DNA of 8,798 nt from JBQTIP01 sp052388025 (GTDB lineage: Bacteria > Actinomycetota > UBA4738 > HRBIN12): the NCBI GenBank assembly GCA_052388025.1, contig JBQTIP010000132.1:1-8798 (forward strand). The letters are read 5' to 3'. Shown piece by piece: positions 1 through 7,475 of this stretch (its first letter is position 1; each line of letters begins with the position of its first letter). The notes under the pieces were generated by a model, which was given only the letters and a program-made list of their open reading frames with translations, did no database searches and was not told the origin of the DNA. Both the position numbers and the translations under genes were made by a program.

Positions 1-2624
1 ACCACGGGGCGGGGCAGAGCTACCTCGTGGAGCACTCAGCCGGCTCCGGCAAGTCCAACTCGATCGCCTGGCTTGCCCACCGGCTCTCGAGCCTCCACGA
101 CGCAGCCGACCGGCCGGTCTTCGACAAGGTCGTGATCATCACCGACCGCCTCGTGCTGGACCGGCAGCTCCAGGACACCGTCTACCAGTTCGAGCACGCG
201 CACGGCGTGGTGAGGAAGGTCGAGGAGTCCTCGATGGAGCTGGCCGAGGCGCTTCGCTCGGTCGAGGCGAAGATCGTCGTCACCACGCTGCAGAAGGTCC
301 CGTTCGTCGTCGAGGAGGTGGCCGGCCTCCCCGAACGGCGGTACGCGGTGATCGTCGACGAGGCGCACTCCTCGCAGACCGGCGAGACCGCCCAGGAGAT
401 GAAGCGGGCGCTGGCGGGACTGAAGGTCGCGGTCCCGACGGGCGAGGCAGGCGAGATCCAGCCCGAGGACGCCGTGGAGGCGCTCGTCGAGGCGTCGGCC
501 AAAGCCCGCGGCCCGCACGCGAACCTGTCGATGTTCGCCTTCACCGCGACGCCGAAGGGCAAGACGCTCGAGCTGTTCGGCGAGCCGCCGGACGAGGACG
601 GCCGCCACCACCCGTTCCACCTCTACTCGATGCGCCAGGCGATCGAGGAGGGGTTCATCATGGACGTCCTCGAGCACTCCACGACCTACGAGACGTACTT
701 CCGCCTGGCCCGGGCGGGGGAGGAGGACCCCGAGGTCTCCGTGCGCGAGGCCTCGAAGGCGATCGCGAAGTACGTGACGCTACACCCGTCGGTCGTCGAG
801 CAGAAGGCCGCGATCGCGGTCGAGCACTTCCATCGGACCACGCGCCGCCGGATCGGTGAGAAGGCGAAGGCGATGGTCGTCTGCCGGTCGCGCCTCTCGG
901 CGGTCCGGTTCAAGCGGGCGATCGACGCGTACACGCGCGAGCACGGCTACGGCGACCTGAAGACGCTGGTCGCGTTCTCGGGGACCGTGAGCGACGGCGG
1001 GATCGAATACACCGAGCCGAACATGAACGGCTTCCCTGAATCGCAGACCGCCGAGCGGTTCGGCTCCGACGAGTACCGGATCCTGGTGGTCGCGGAGAAG
1101 TTCCAAACCGGGTTCGACCAGCCGCTTCTGCATACGATGTTCGTGGACAAGAAGCTCGAGGGCGTGAACGCCGTCCAGACGCTCTCCCGGCTGAACCGGA
1201 TCCACCCCGAGAAGGACGACACGTTCGTCCTGGACTTCGTGAACGAGGCCGAGCAGATCCAGCGAGGGTTCGCACCGTACTACGACGCGTCGGTCGCGAT
1301 CCCGACCGATCCGAACGAGCTGTACGACGCCTGGCGGGAGGTCGACCGCTTCGGGGTCGTCCGGCCCGAGGACGTCGAGGCGTTCGCGCGCGCGTACTTC
1401 GGCGGGCCGGGCGACGCTACGCAGGCGAAGCTCTACGCCCTGCTGGACGTGGCGCGCGACCGGTTCGCCGACCTGGACGAGGCCGACCAGGAGGAGTTCC
1501 GGACCTGGCTGAAGCGCTTCGTCTCCCGGTACGGGTTCATCTCGCAGGTGCTGCCGATGTCTGACACGACCATGGAGAAGCGATTCGCGTACTGCCGCCT
1601 GCTCGAGCGGCGGCTGCCCTCGGAGCCGTCGGGGTCGATGGACCTCGGCGACCAGGTCCAGATGACGCACCTGCGCGTGACGAGGACCGGCGAGCACGAC
1701 CTCAGCCTGGAGAAGGGCGGCGGGGTGCTGCGCGCGTTCGGCGAGGGCGGGCCGGGCGGGTACGAGGACCTGCTCGCGCCCCTGTCCGAGCTCATCGACC
1801 GGCTGAACGAGCGGTTCGGCGCCGACCTGTCGGAAGCAGACCGCCTGCACCTCGAGGGGATCGGCGCCGACATGGCCGCGGACCCGGAGGTCCAGCAGCA
1901 GGCCGCCGCGAACACCGAGGAGAACTTCGGCATCGAGTTCGACAAGCGGTTCACCGATGCCGTGGCCGCGCGGATGAGCCAGGCCGAGGAGCTGACGATC
2001 CGGATCCTCGACAAGCCCGAGTTCCGCGAGGAGGTCATCGCGGCGCTGATGCCTCGCGTGTACGAACGCGCCAGGGTCGCCTACCAGATGACGTGCCCGA
2101 TCGGCGAGCTGCTCGCGAGCAAGGAGGACAAGCACCTGGAGTTCAAGTCGACCCTCCGGTGGGACCTGGAGAAGGGCGAGAAGAGCAAGCTGATCGAGGG
2201 CGCCACGGTCAAGACGATCGCCGCGTTCCTCAACTCGGAGTTCGGGGGAACGCTGGTGATCGGGGTGGCCGACGACGGGAGCATCGCCGGGCTGGAGCAC
2301 GACTACGCGACGCTCCGCAGAGAGGGCAAGGACGACGCCGACCTGTTCCTCCTGCACCTGAACCAGCTCACCGAGAACGCGGTCGGGCTGGCAGCGGCGG
2401 CAAACGTGACGACGACCACTCACCACGTCGACGGCCACGACCTCTGCCGGGTCCACGTGGAGCCGTCCGGGCATCCGGTGGAGGCGGAGGTAACGGTGGC
2501 AGACGCGCAGGGCCGGTTCAGCAAGAAGCGGGTGTTCTACGTCCGCCTGAACAACGGCGTGCGGGCGATCGAGGACGAGCGGGAGCGGGAGCGCTACATC
2601 GCCCAGCGCTGGGGCCGCGATTAG
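1..2624 (+). CDS. hsdR: Type I restriction enzyme R subunit (HsdR) with C-terminal AlbA_2/Schlafen domain, 5'-partial
   Basis: This is the ATP-dependent translocase/endonuclease subunit of a type I restriction complex, which acts with HsdM and HsdS to cut unmodified foreign DNA. The reading frame is open from base 3. The GTG at 27 is not the real start, because in-frame upstream codons (HGAGQSYL) continue the conserved block before Walker A. Visible superfamily 2 helicase motifs are Walker A (SAGSGKSN, about 36-59), DEAH (357-368), TATP (543-554), TGFDQP (1107-1124) and QTLSRLNR (1176-1199). A helical spacer region of about 1300-2100 follows. From about 2100 the protein becomes an AlbA_2/Schlafen-type domain, with LEFKSTLRW (2136-2162) and AAFLNSEFGGTLVIGVADDG (about 2220-2279). 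The N-terminal PD-(D/E)XK nuclease domain, usual for the family, would lie upstream and cannot be checked. About 873 codons are visible. No frameshift was seen. The stop is TAG at 2622-2624. Confidence 0.92.
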   Translation, partial: HGAGQSYLVEHSAGSGKSNSIAWLAHRLSSLHDAADRPVFDKVVIITDRLVLDRQLQDTVYQFEHAHGVVRKVEESSMELAEALRSVEAKIVVTTLQKVPFVVEEVAGLPERRYAVIVDEAHSSQTGETAQEMKRALAGLKVAVPTGEAGEIQPEDAVEALVEASAKARGPHANLSMFAFTATPKGKTLELFGEPPDEDGRHHPFHLYSMRQAIEEGFIMDVLEHSTTYETYFRLARAGEEDPEVSVREASKAIAKYVTLHPSVVEQKAAIAVEHFHRTTRRRIGEKAKAMVVCRSRLSAVRFKRAIDAYTREHGYGDLKTLVAFSGTVSDGGIEYTEPNMNGFPESQTAERFGSDEYRILVVAEKFQTGFDQPLLHTMFVDKKLEGVNAVQTLSRLNRIHPEKDDTFVLDFVNEAEQIQRGFAPYYDASVAIPTDPNELYDAWREVDRFGVVRPEDVEAFARAYFGGPGDATQAKLYALLDVARDRFADLDEADQEEFRTWLKRFVSRYGFISQVLPMSDTTMEKRFAYCRLLERRLPSEPSGSMDLGDQVQMTHLRVTRTGEHDLSLEKGGGVLRAFGEGGPGGYEDLLAPLSELIDRLNERFGADLSEADRLHLEGIGADMAADPEVQQQAAANTEENFGIEFDKRFTDAVAARMSQAEELTIRILDKPEFREEVIAALMPRVYERARVAYQMTCPIGELLASKEDKHLEFKSTLRWDLEKGEKSKLIEGATVKTIAAFLNSEFGGTLVIGVADDGSIAGLEHDYATLRREGKDDADLFLLHLNQLTENAVGLAAAANVTTTTHHVDGHDLCRVHVEPSGHPVEAEVTVADAQGRFSKKRVFYVRLNNGVRAIEDERERERYIAQRWGRD

Positions 2625-2625
2625 T

Positions 2626-2644
2626 GCTGTATACTGCGCTGTAT
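2626..2644 (+). promoter_or_regulatory. Putative vapBC promoter and autoregulatory operator
   Basis: A -10-like hexamer TATACT (2630-2635) ends 7 bases before the vapB ATG (2643), so transcription would start at or next to the start codon, giving a leaderless mRNA. No Shine-Dalgarno sequence is present and no good -35 box is visible. The -10 is embedded in a near-perfect palindrome, GCTGTATACTGC (2626-2637, 5 of 6 pairs matching around GTATAC). The heptamer GCTGTAT occurs twice 12 bases apart (2626-2632 and 2638-2644). Ribbon-helix-helix antitoxins commonly bind such short repeats over their own promoter, so this is a good candidate VapB/VapBC operator. Promoter and operator roles are inferred. 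Confidence 0.5.
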
Positions 2645-2870
2645 GTCGGCCACGAGGACACAGATCTACCTCACGAAGGAGCAGCGGGCGAAGCTCGATG
2701 CTCGCGCTCGGCGTGAGGAGAAGAGCCTCGCCGAGCTGATCCGCGAGGCCGTGGACCGGTACCTCGAGGAGGAGCGGCCAGACCCCAAGGAGGTCCTGAG
2801 GCGGACCTTCGGGATCGCGCCCGACTTCGAGGTGCCAGACCGCTCCGAGTGGAACCGCAGCTTTGACTGA
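2643..2870 (+). CDS. vapB: VapB-type antitoxin, ribbon-helix-helix (CopG) family
   Basis: This 75-residue antitoxin is expected to neutralise the VapC ribonuclease encoded next to it and to repress the operon as a DNA-binding dimer. Residues 5-42 form a typical ribbon-helix-helix unit: a beta strand (RTQIYLT) followed by two helices, the second containing SLAELIREAVDRYL. The C-terminal tail, rich in acidic and aromatic residues (FGIAPDFEVPDRSEWNRSFD), resembles the extended toxin-binding segment of VapB proteins. The ATG follows the hsdR stop by only 18 bases, but a promoter-like element in that gap argues for a separate transcription unit. The 3' end overlaps vapC by 8 bases. The RHH fold and the neighbouring PIN toxin agree, so the assignment is firm at family level. 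No subfamily target can be assigned. Confidence 0.9.
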   Translation: MSATRTQIYLTKEQRAKLDARARREEKSLAELIREAVDRYLEEERPDPKEVLRRTFGIAPDFEVPDRSEWNRSFD

Positions 2871-3213
2871 CCTCCTGGTCGACACCGACGTTCTCGTCGA
2901 CCACCTGCGTGGTCGTCGGGAGTTCCAGGTGGGCACGGACCGCGTCTACCACTCAATCCTCACCCGGGTGGAACTGTTCGCCGGACGCCCGGAGCGGGAG
3001 GAGGAGGTCCGCGATCTGCTCGCGGGCTCGATCGAAGTGGGGGTCGGGCCCGAGGTCGCCGAGCGCGCGGGTCGGATCCGTCGGGAGTCGGGCCTCGGCC
3101 TGGCCGACGCCGTCATCGCGGCGACGGCACTTCATCTTGGGGTGTCCGTTCTCACCCGGAACCGCCGCGACTTCGACCGCGTCCCGCAGCTCCGCGTCCG
3201 GACGCCTCGCTGA
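2863..3213 (+). CDS. vapC: VapC-type toxin, PIN-domain ribonuclease
   Basis: This is a 116-residue PIN-domain toxin. The family is Mg2+/Mn2+-dependent endoribonucleases that cut tRNA or rRNA and stop translation when not bound by VapB. The acidic active-site set is visible: D7 in the N-terminal LLVDTDVLVDHL strand, E37 in TRVELFAG, D82 in LGLADAVIAATAL and D103 in LTRNRRDF (N100 is also at the usual fourth position). The length fits intact VapC proteins, so it appears functional. The start is TTG at 2863, inside vapB (ATG-less 8-base overlap). This start is chosen because the first beta strand begins only three residues later. No strong Shine-Dalgarno sequence is seen, so translation is probably coupled to vapB, which keeps toxin synthesis below antitoxin synthesis. 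The RNA target cannot be read from sequence. Confidence 0.92.
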   Translation: MTDLLVDTDVLVDHLRGRREFQVGTDRVYHSILTRVELFAGRPEREEEVRDLLAGSIEVGVGPEVAERAGRIRRESGLGLADAVIAATALHLGVSVLTRNRRDFDRVPQLRVRTPR

Positions 3214-3220
3214 GACGAGG
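3205..3220 (+). terminator. Weak hairpin across the vapC stop codon, possible terminator
   Basis: CCTCG (3205-3209) and CGAGG (3216-3220) can form a 5-bp GC stem with a 6-base loop holding the vapC TGA. Just upstream, GCGTCCGGACGC (3194-3205) is a perfect 12-base palindrome. There is no T-run after either, so this is not a classical intrinsic terminator, although high-G+C bacteria often lack a strong U-tract. It lies between the vapBC unit and the suf promoter, where a terminator would make sense. Confidence 0.25.
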
Positions 3221-3225
3221 GTGGG

Positions 3226-3250
3226 GAATCCGACTGAATTGATAGGATTT
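3226..3250 (+). promoter_or_regulatory. Putative suf operon promoter with IscR/Rrf2-like operator
   Basis: A TANNNT hexamer, TAGGAT (3243-3248), stands 7 bases before the sufD ATG (3256), consistent with a leaderless transcript. No Shine-Dalgarno or clear -35 sequence is present. It is overlapped by an imperfect dyad centred on 3238: AATCC (3227-3231) and GGATT (3245-3249) are perfectly inverted, with CCGACTGAAT in the left and middle part. Aligned by eye to the 25-base E. coli IscR type 1 consensus (ATASYYGACTR-WWW-YAGTCRRSTAT), about 17 of 25 positions agree, the left half better than the right. A repressor of the Rrf2 family (IscR, RirA-like) bound here would block RNA polymerase. No such regulator gene lies in this window. 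Confidence 0.45.
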
Positions 3251-3255
3251 ACCCA

Positions 3256-4569
3256 ATGACCTCGGGCGGGACCGTTACGTTCGACGAGGAGGCGCTGGCG
3301 GCGCTGCCGGCCTCCACCCCGTTCGTCGAGTCGCTCCGCAAACAGGCTTTCGAGGAGTTCGTAGCGCTCCCCGTCCCCTCGCAGGAGACCGAGGAGTGGC
3401 GGTACACCGACCTTTCCGGCTTCGACTTCGGCTTCACGCCGTTCGCGCCCGGCCGCAGGGCGAAGAACTTGGACGAGGTGCCGGCCGACGTCCTGGCCGC
3501 TGCCGGAGCCGTGGGCGAGCGGGCCGGCCTCCAGATCCAGCACAACTCCGAGCTGATGGTCACCCACCTCGATCCGGCCGTCGCCGCCCAGGGAGTCGTG
3601 TTCACCAGCCTGGAGCGGGCCGCCGAGGAGCACCCGGACATCGTCGAGCCGTTCCTCCACGCGTTGGTCCCAACATCCAGGACCAAGTTCACGGCGCTGC
3701 ACGGCGCGTTCTGGACCGGGGGCACGTTCGTGTACGTCCCGCCGGCCGTGACGGTCGAGTTGCCGCTACAGACGCTCCTCTACCTCGACGCCGACGGCGC
3801 GGCCGTGTTCCCGCACACCGTGATCGTGGCCGGCCAGGACTCGGAGGTGACGTTCATCGACCGGTTCGTGTCGCCGAACCTCGAGCGGGCGCTGTCGAGC
3901 GCAATCGTCGAGATCCACTCGGCCGCCGCGGCCCGTGTCCGATTCGTGTCGCTCCAGGAGTGGGGGACCGGCGTGCAGCACCTCGCGGTTCAGCGCGCGC
4001 GCTTGTCGCGTGACGCGGAGGTCCGCTCGCTCTGCGTCTCGTTCGGCGCCGACCTGTCGCGGACCGAGGCCGAGAGCGTGATGGCTGAGGCCGGCTCGTT
4101 CAGCGAGATGCTCGGCCTGTACTTCGCCGACGGCCGGCAGCACTTCGACCACCGCACGCTCCAGGACCACGAGGCGCCCTCGTGCACGAGCCAGATGCTC
4201 TACAAGGGCGCGCTCAGGGACTCGTCGAAGGCCGTCTATTCCGGCTGGGTTCACGTCCGTCCCGGCGCGCAGAAGACCGACGCGTTCCAGACCATCCGGA
4301 ACATCGTGCTGTCCGAGGACGCGAAGGCGGCGTCCATCCCGAATCTCGAGATCGAGGCCAACGACGTCCGCTGTGGCCACGCCGCGAGCGACGCCCCCGT
4401 CGATGAGGACACGCTGTTCTACCTCCAGAGCCGGGGCATCCCGCGGAAGGAGGCCGAGCGCCTGATCGTGTTCGGGTTCTTCCAGGAGGTGCTCGACAGG
4501 GTGACGCTCGAGGAAGTCCGCGAGAGCACTGCGCAGGCCATCGAGGCCGAGCTCGCGAGGGAGGACTGA
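3256..4569 (+). CDS. sufD: Fe-S cluster assembly scaffold protein SufD
   Basis: SufD is a component of the cytosolic SufBC2D scaffold that builds Fe-S clusters. It pairs with SufB and is moved by the SufC ATPase. The 437-residue length fits SufD (SufB is usually longer). The N-terminal helical region includes EEWRYTDLSGFDFG (about 47-60), typical of SufD. A beta-helix core follows, and the C-terminal segment has IPNLEIEANDVRCGH, then LFYLQSRGIPRKEAERLIVFGFF. C373 and H375 lie in the KCSH-like motif that in E. coli SufD holds the cluster-linked histidine, which favours SufD over SufB. It is the first gene of the operon, directly behind a leaderless-type promoter, and is followed by the ferredoxin gene after 4 bases. 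The expected upstream partner sufB is absent. A SufB/SufD paralogue acting alone is possible but less likely. Confidence 0.92.
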   Translation: MTSGGTVTFDEEALAALPASTPFVESLRKQAFEEFVALPVPSQETEEWRYTDLSGFDFGFTPFAPGRRAKNLDEVPADVLAAAGAVGERAGLQIQHNSELMVTHLDPAVAAQGVVFTSLERAAEEHPDIVEPFLHALVPTSRTKFTALHGAFWTGGTFVYVPPAVTVELPLQTLLYLDADGAAVFPHTVIVAGQDSEVTFIDRFVSPNLERALSSAIVEIHSAAAARVRFVSLQEWGTGVQHLAVQRARLSRDAEVRSLCVSFGADLSRTEAESVMAEAGSFSEMLGLYFADGRQHFDHRTLQDHEAPSCTSQMLYKGALRDSSKAVYSGWVHVRPGAQKTDAFQTIRNIVLSEDAKAASIPNLEIEANDVRCGHAASDAPVDEDTLFYLQSRGIPRKEAERLIVFGFFQEVLDRVTLEEVRESTAQAIEAELARED

Positions 4570-4573
4570 TCCG

Positions 4574-4889
4574 GTGGCGCTGGTGAAGGTGTGTTCTGCC
4601 GCCGAGGTCCCGGAGGGCGAGGCTCGGCGGTTCGTGGTGGACGGCCACGAGGTCGCGGTGGCTAACCTAGGGGAGGAGGGCTTCCGCGCGGTGGGCGACG
4701 TGTGCTCACACGCGCAGGCGTACCTGCACGAGGGCGAGGTGGACGCGGACTTCGAGACGATCGAGTGCCCGCGGCACGGCTCGACCTTCGACCTGAACAC
4801 CGGAAGGCCACGCACGTTGCCGGCCACCCTGCCGGTGCCCTCCTACAACGTGAAGCTCGAGGGCGACGACATCCTGATCGAGGTGGAGC

Positions 4890-4897
<8 letters not shown>
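4574..4897 (+). CDS. Rieske-type [2Fe-2S] ferredoxin of the suf operon (non-haem iron oxygenase ferredoxin-like)
   Basis: This is a 107-residue single-domain Rieske protein. The cluster ligands are visible as C44-S-H46 and C65-P-R-H68, the classical CXH...CXXH pattern, separated by 18 residues. There is no signal peptide or membrane segment, so it is a soluble cytosolic electron carrier. Databases often name such proteins after the ferredoxin of 3-phenylpropionate/cinnamate dioxygenase, but no oxygenase genes are nearby. Its place between sufD and sufC, as in other actinobacteria, suggests a role in or near cluster assembly, for example electron supply, but this is inferred. The GTG start at 4574 is preceded by AGGGAGG (4558-4564) at a spacing of 9 bases and lies 4 bases after the sufD stop. 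Its end overlaps sufC by 8 bases, indicating translational coupling. Confidence 0.9.
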
Positions 4898-5696
<799 letters not shown>

Positions 5697-5703
5697 GCGA
5701 GCG

Positions 5704-6957
5704 ATGTCGGTAACCGAGGAGCAGACGAAGGACGCGCTGGACGTCGCCCGGATCCGGGCCGACTTCCCGATCCTGGAACGGCGGAGTCACGGCAAGCGCC
5801 TGGTCTACCTGGACAGCGCGAACACCAGCCAGAAGCCCAGGCAGGTGATCGACACGATCACCGAGTACTACGAGCAGCACAACGCGAACCTCTACCGCGC
5901 GGTGTACGAGCTGGCCGAGGAGGCCACCGCCATGTTCGAGGCCGCCAGAGAGAAGCTCGCGCGATTCATCGGGGCGCCCGATCCCTCATCCGTCGTGTTC
6001 ACTCGCGGGACGACAGAATCGATCAACCTCGTGGCCAACGGCTGGGGTCGGAAGTTCTTGACGGAGGGCGACGAGATCCTCTTCACGGAAATGGAGCACC
6101 ACTCGAACATCGTCCCGTGGCAGCTTGTGGCCGCGGCGACCGGCGCCGCGCTGCGGATCGTGCCGATCGAGGAGGACGGCACGCTGGACCCGGCCGCCGT
6201 CGAGGCCCGCCTGACCGAGCGGACCAAGGTGCTCGCCGTGACGGGCCAATCGAACGTGCTCGGGACCCTGCCCCAGATCGAGAAACTGACCGAGGCTGCC
6301 CACGCCGTCGGGGCGATCGTCGTCGTCGACGGGGCACAGCTCGTGCCGCACAACCCGGTCGACGTCAAGCAGCTCGGCGTCGACTTCCTCACGATCTCCG
6401 GCCACAAGATGCTCGGCCCCACCGCGTCGGGGGGACTGTACGGACGCCTCGAGCTGCTGGAGGCGATGGATCCGTTCCTCGGTGGCGGTGAGATGATCAT
6501 GGAGGTCTTCCCGGACCACTCGACGTACAAGGCGCCGCCCCACAAGTTCGAGGCGGGGACTATGAACATCGCCGAGGAGATCGGCCTCGCGGCGGCCATC
6601 GACTACCTCGAGAATCTGGGGATGGACGCCGTGCGCGAACACGAGCGGCAGCTGACGGCGTACGCCTTCGACGCCCTCGAGGCCGTCGGGGCCAAGGTGT
6701 TCGGGCCGCGCGACCCCGCCGTGCGGGGAGGGGCGCTGTCGTTCTGGTACAAGGACATCCACCCCCACGACCTGGCGCAGGTGTTGGACCAGGAGGGGGT
6801 GTGCGTGCGGCCGGGCCACCACTGCGCGCAGATCCTGATGCGGCGACTGGGCGTGCCGGCCACGACCCGCGCCTCGGTGTACGTCTACAACACCCGGGAG
6901 GACGTGGACGCGCTGGTCGCGGCCCTGGAGAAGGCGGGGGCGTTCTTTGGCGCTTGA
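5704..6957 (+). CDS. sufS: Cysteine desulfurase SufS (group II, PLP-dependent)
   Basis: SufS removes sulphur from L-cysteine, giving alanine and a protein-bound persulfide that is passed to SufU. The fold-type I aminotransferase family V features are clear: YLDSANTSQKP near the N terminus, H132/H133 in EMEHHSNIVPW (ring-stacking histidine), D209 and Q212 in VDGAQ (pyridine nitrogen and phenolate contacts), the PLP lysine K235 in SGHKMLGP, and the catalytic cysteine C374 in RPGHHCAQ. The short cysteine loop and the adjacent sufU mark it as group II (SufS) rather than IscS/NifS. The 417-residue length is normal. The ATG lies 7 bases after the sufC stop, with AGGAGG at 5686-5691 (spacing 12, rather long). 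The 3' end overlaps sufU by 11 bases, as expected for partners made in equal amounts. Confidence 0.96.
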   Translation: MSVTEEQTKDALDVARIRADFPILERRSHGKRLVYLDSANTSQKPRQVIDTITEYYEQHNANLYRAVYELAEEATAMFEAAREKLARFIGAPDPSSVVFTRGTTESINLVANGWGRKFLTEGDEILFTEMEHHSNIVPWQLVAAATGAALRIVPIEEDGTLDPAAVEARLTERTKVLAVTGQSNVLGTLPQIEKLTEAAHAVGAIVVVDGAQLVPHNPVDVKQLGVDFLTISGHKMLGPTASGGLYGRLELLEAMDPFLGGGEMIMEVFPDHSTYKAPPHKFEAGTMNIAEEIGLAAAIDYLENLGMDAVREHERQLTAYAFDALEAVGAKVFGPRDPAVRGGALSFWYKDIHPHDLAQVLDQEGVCVRPGHHCAQILMRRLGVPATTRASVYVYNTREDVDALVAALEKAGAFFGA

Positions 6958-7405
6958 CGATCTCTACAAGGAAGTCATCCTCGACCACTACAAGAATCCG
7001 CGGAACAAGTGGGAGATGCCCGACGCGGAGCTCTCCTGCTCGAAGAACAACCCGCTCTGCGGCGACGAGATCACGGTGTTCGTCCACGCGGAGGACGGCA
7101 AGGTGGCCGCGGTGAGCTTCCAGGGCGCCGGATGCTCCATCTCGCAGAGCTCGGCCTCGATGATGACGGAAGCCGTCGAGGGCAAGCCGATCGAGGAGGC
7201 GAAGGCCCTGGCCGGCGACTTCCGCGGCATGATGGCCGGCGAGGTCGAGCCCGACGAGGATGAGTTCGGGGACCTCGTCGCGCTGAAGGGCGTTGTGAAG
7301 TACCCGATCCGGATCAAGTGCGCGGTGCTCGCCTGGGACGTCCTCCAAGAGGCGCTCACGGGTACCGACGGCCGGGCCGCAGGCGCCGCCCCCCACAGCG
7401 CCTAG
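6947..7405 (+). CDS. sufU: SufU, zinc-dependent sulfurtransferase partner of SufS
   Basis: SufU is an IscU-like protein that in Gram-positive bacteria takes the persulfide from SufS, using a zinc site, and relays sulphur to the SufBCD scaffold. The N-terminal LDDLYKEVILDHYKNPRNK is characteristic. The metal ligands corresponding to Bacillus SufU are present: C38 and D40 in NPLCGDE, C63 in GAGCSIS and C125 in RIKCAVLAW. The insertion between the last two (EAKALAGDFRGMMAGEVEPD region) is typical of SufU and absent in IscU. The 152-residue length is normal, with a low-complexity Ala/Gly tail. The start is TTG at 6947, inside sufS (11-base overlap). It is the only start that keeps the conserved N terminus, and the G-rich run at 6936-6940 may serve as ribosome-binding site. 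It is the last suf gene here; sufT does not follow. Confidence 0.95.
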   Translation: MALDDLYKEVILDHYKNPRNKWEMPDAELSCSKNNPLCGDEITVFVHAEDGKVAAVSFQGAGCSISQSSASMMTEAVEGKPIEEAKALAGDFRGMMAGEVEPDEDEFGDLVALKGVVKYPIRIKCAVLAWDVLQEALTGTDGRAAGAAPHSA

Positions 7406-7445
7406 CTCAGAGCCCAGCGGGGCAAGGCCCGAAGCCTCCCACGTC

Positions 7446-7468
7446 GGTCCGAACGGACCCTCTACGCT
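7446..7468 (+). promoter_or_regulatory. Putative cax promoter with 14-base palindrome
   Basis: In the 70-base gap after sufU, GGTCCG (7446-7451) and CGGACC (7454-7459) form a perfect inverted repeat around AA. Three bases downstream, TACGCT (7463-7468) fits a TANNNT -10 box ending exactly 7 bases before the cax GTG (7476), suggesting a leaderless mRNA. No Shine-Dalgarno sequence precedes the GTG. The palindrome would lie between -35 and -10 and could be an operator. Alternatively, it is the stem of a suf terminator: GAAGC (7431-7435) and GCTTC (7466-7470) could extend the structure, but there is no T-run. Confidence 0.35.
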
Positions 7469-7475
7469 TCACGGC

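Noticed and set aside
27..29. GTG at 27 as the true start of hsdR
   Set aside because: The frame is open to the window edge and the upstream codons encode a conserved block before Walker A. Starting here would place Walker A a few residues from the N terminus and lose the nuclease domain.
2093..2716. A 207-codon + strand frame overlapping the end of hsdR and vapB
   Set aside because: Arg/Gly-rich out-of-frame translation of two well-supported genes, with no motif of its own.
780..2936. A 718-codon open frame on the minus strand opposite hsdR
   Set aside because: Its composition is dominated by Arg, Leu and Val strings typical of the antisense of a GC-rich gene; no domain is recognisable, while the + strand has clear helicase motifs.
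3194..3205. GCGTCCGGACGC palindrome as a regulatory site
   Set aside because: It lies inside the vapC coding end, and short GC-only palindromes are common at this base composition; no second copy was noticed.
5986..6822. Long minus-strand frame opposite sufS
   Set aside because: Shadow of sufS caused by G/C-biased third positions; no start signal or recognisable domain.
7420..7430. GGGC-AAG-GCCC as a sufU terminator
   Set aside because: Only a 4-bp stem with a 3-base loop and no T-run; expected by chance in such GC-rich DNA.
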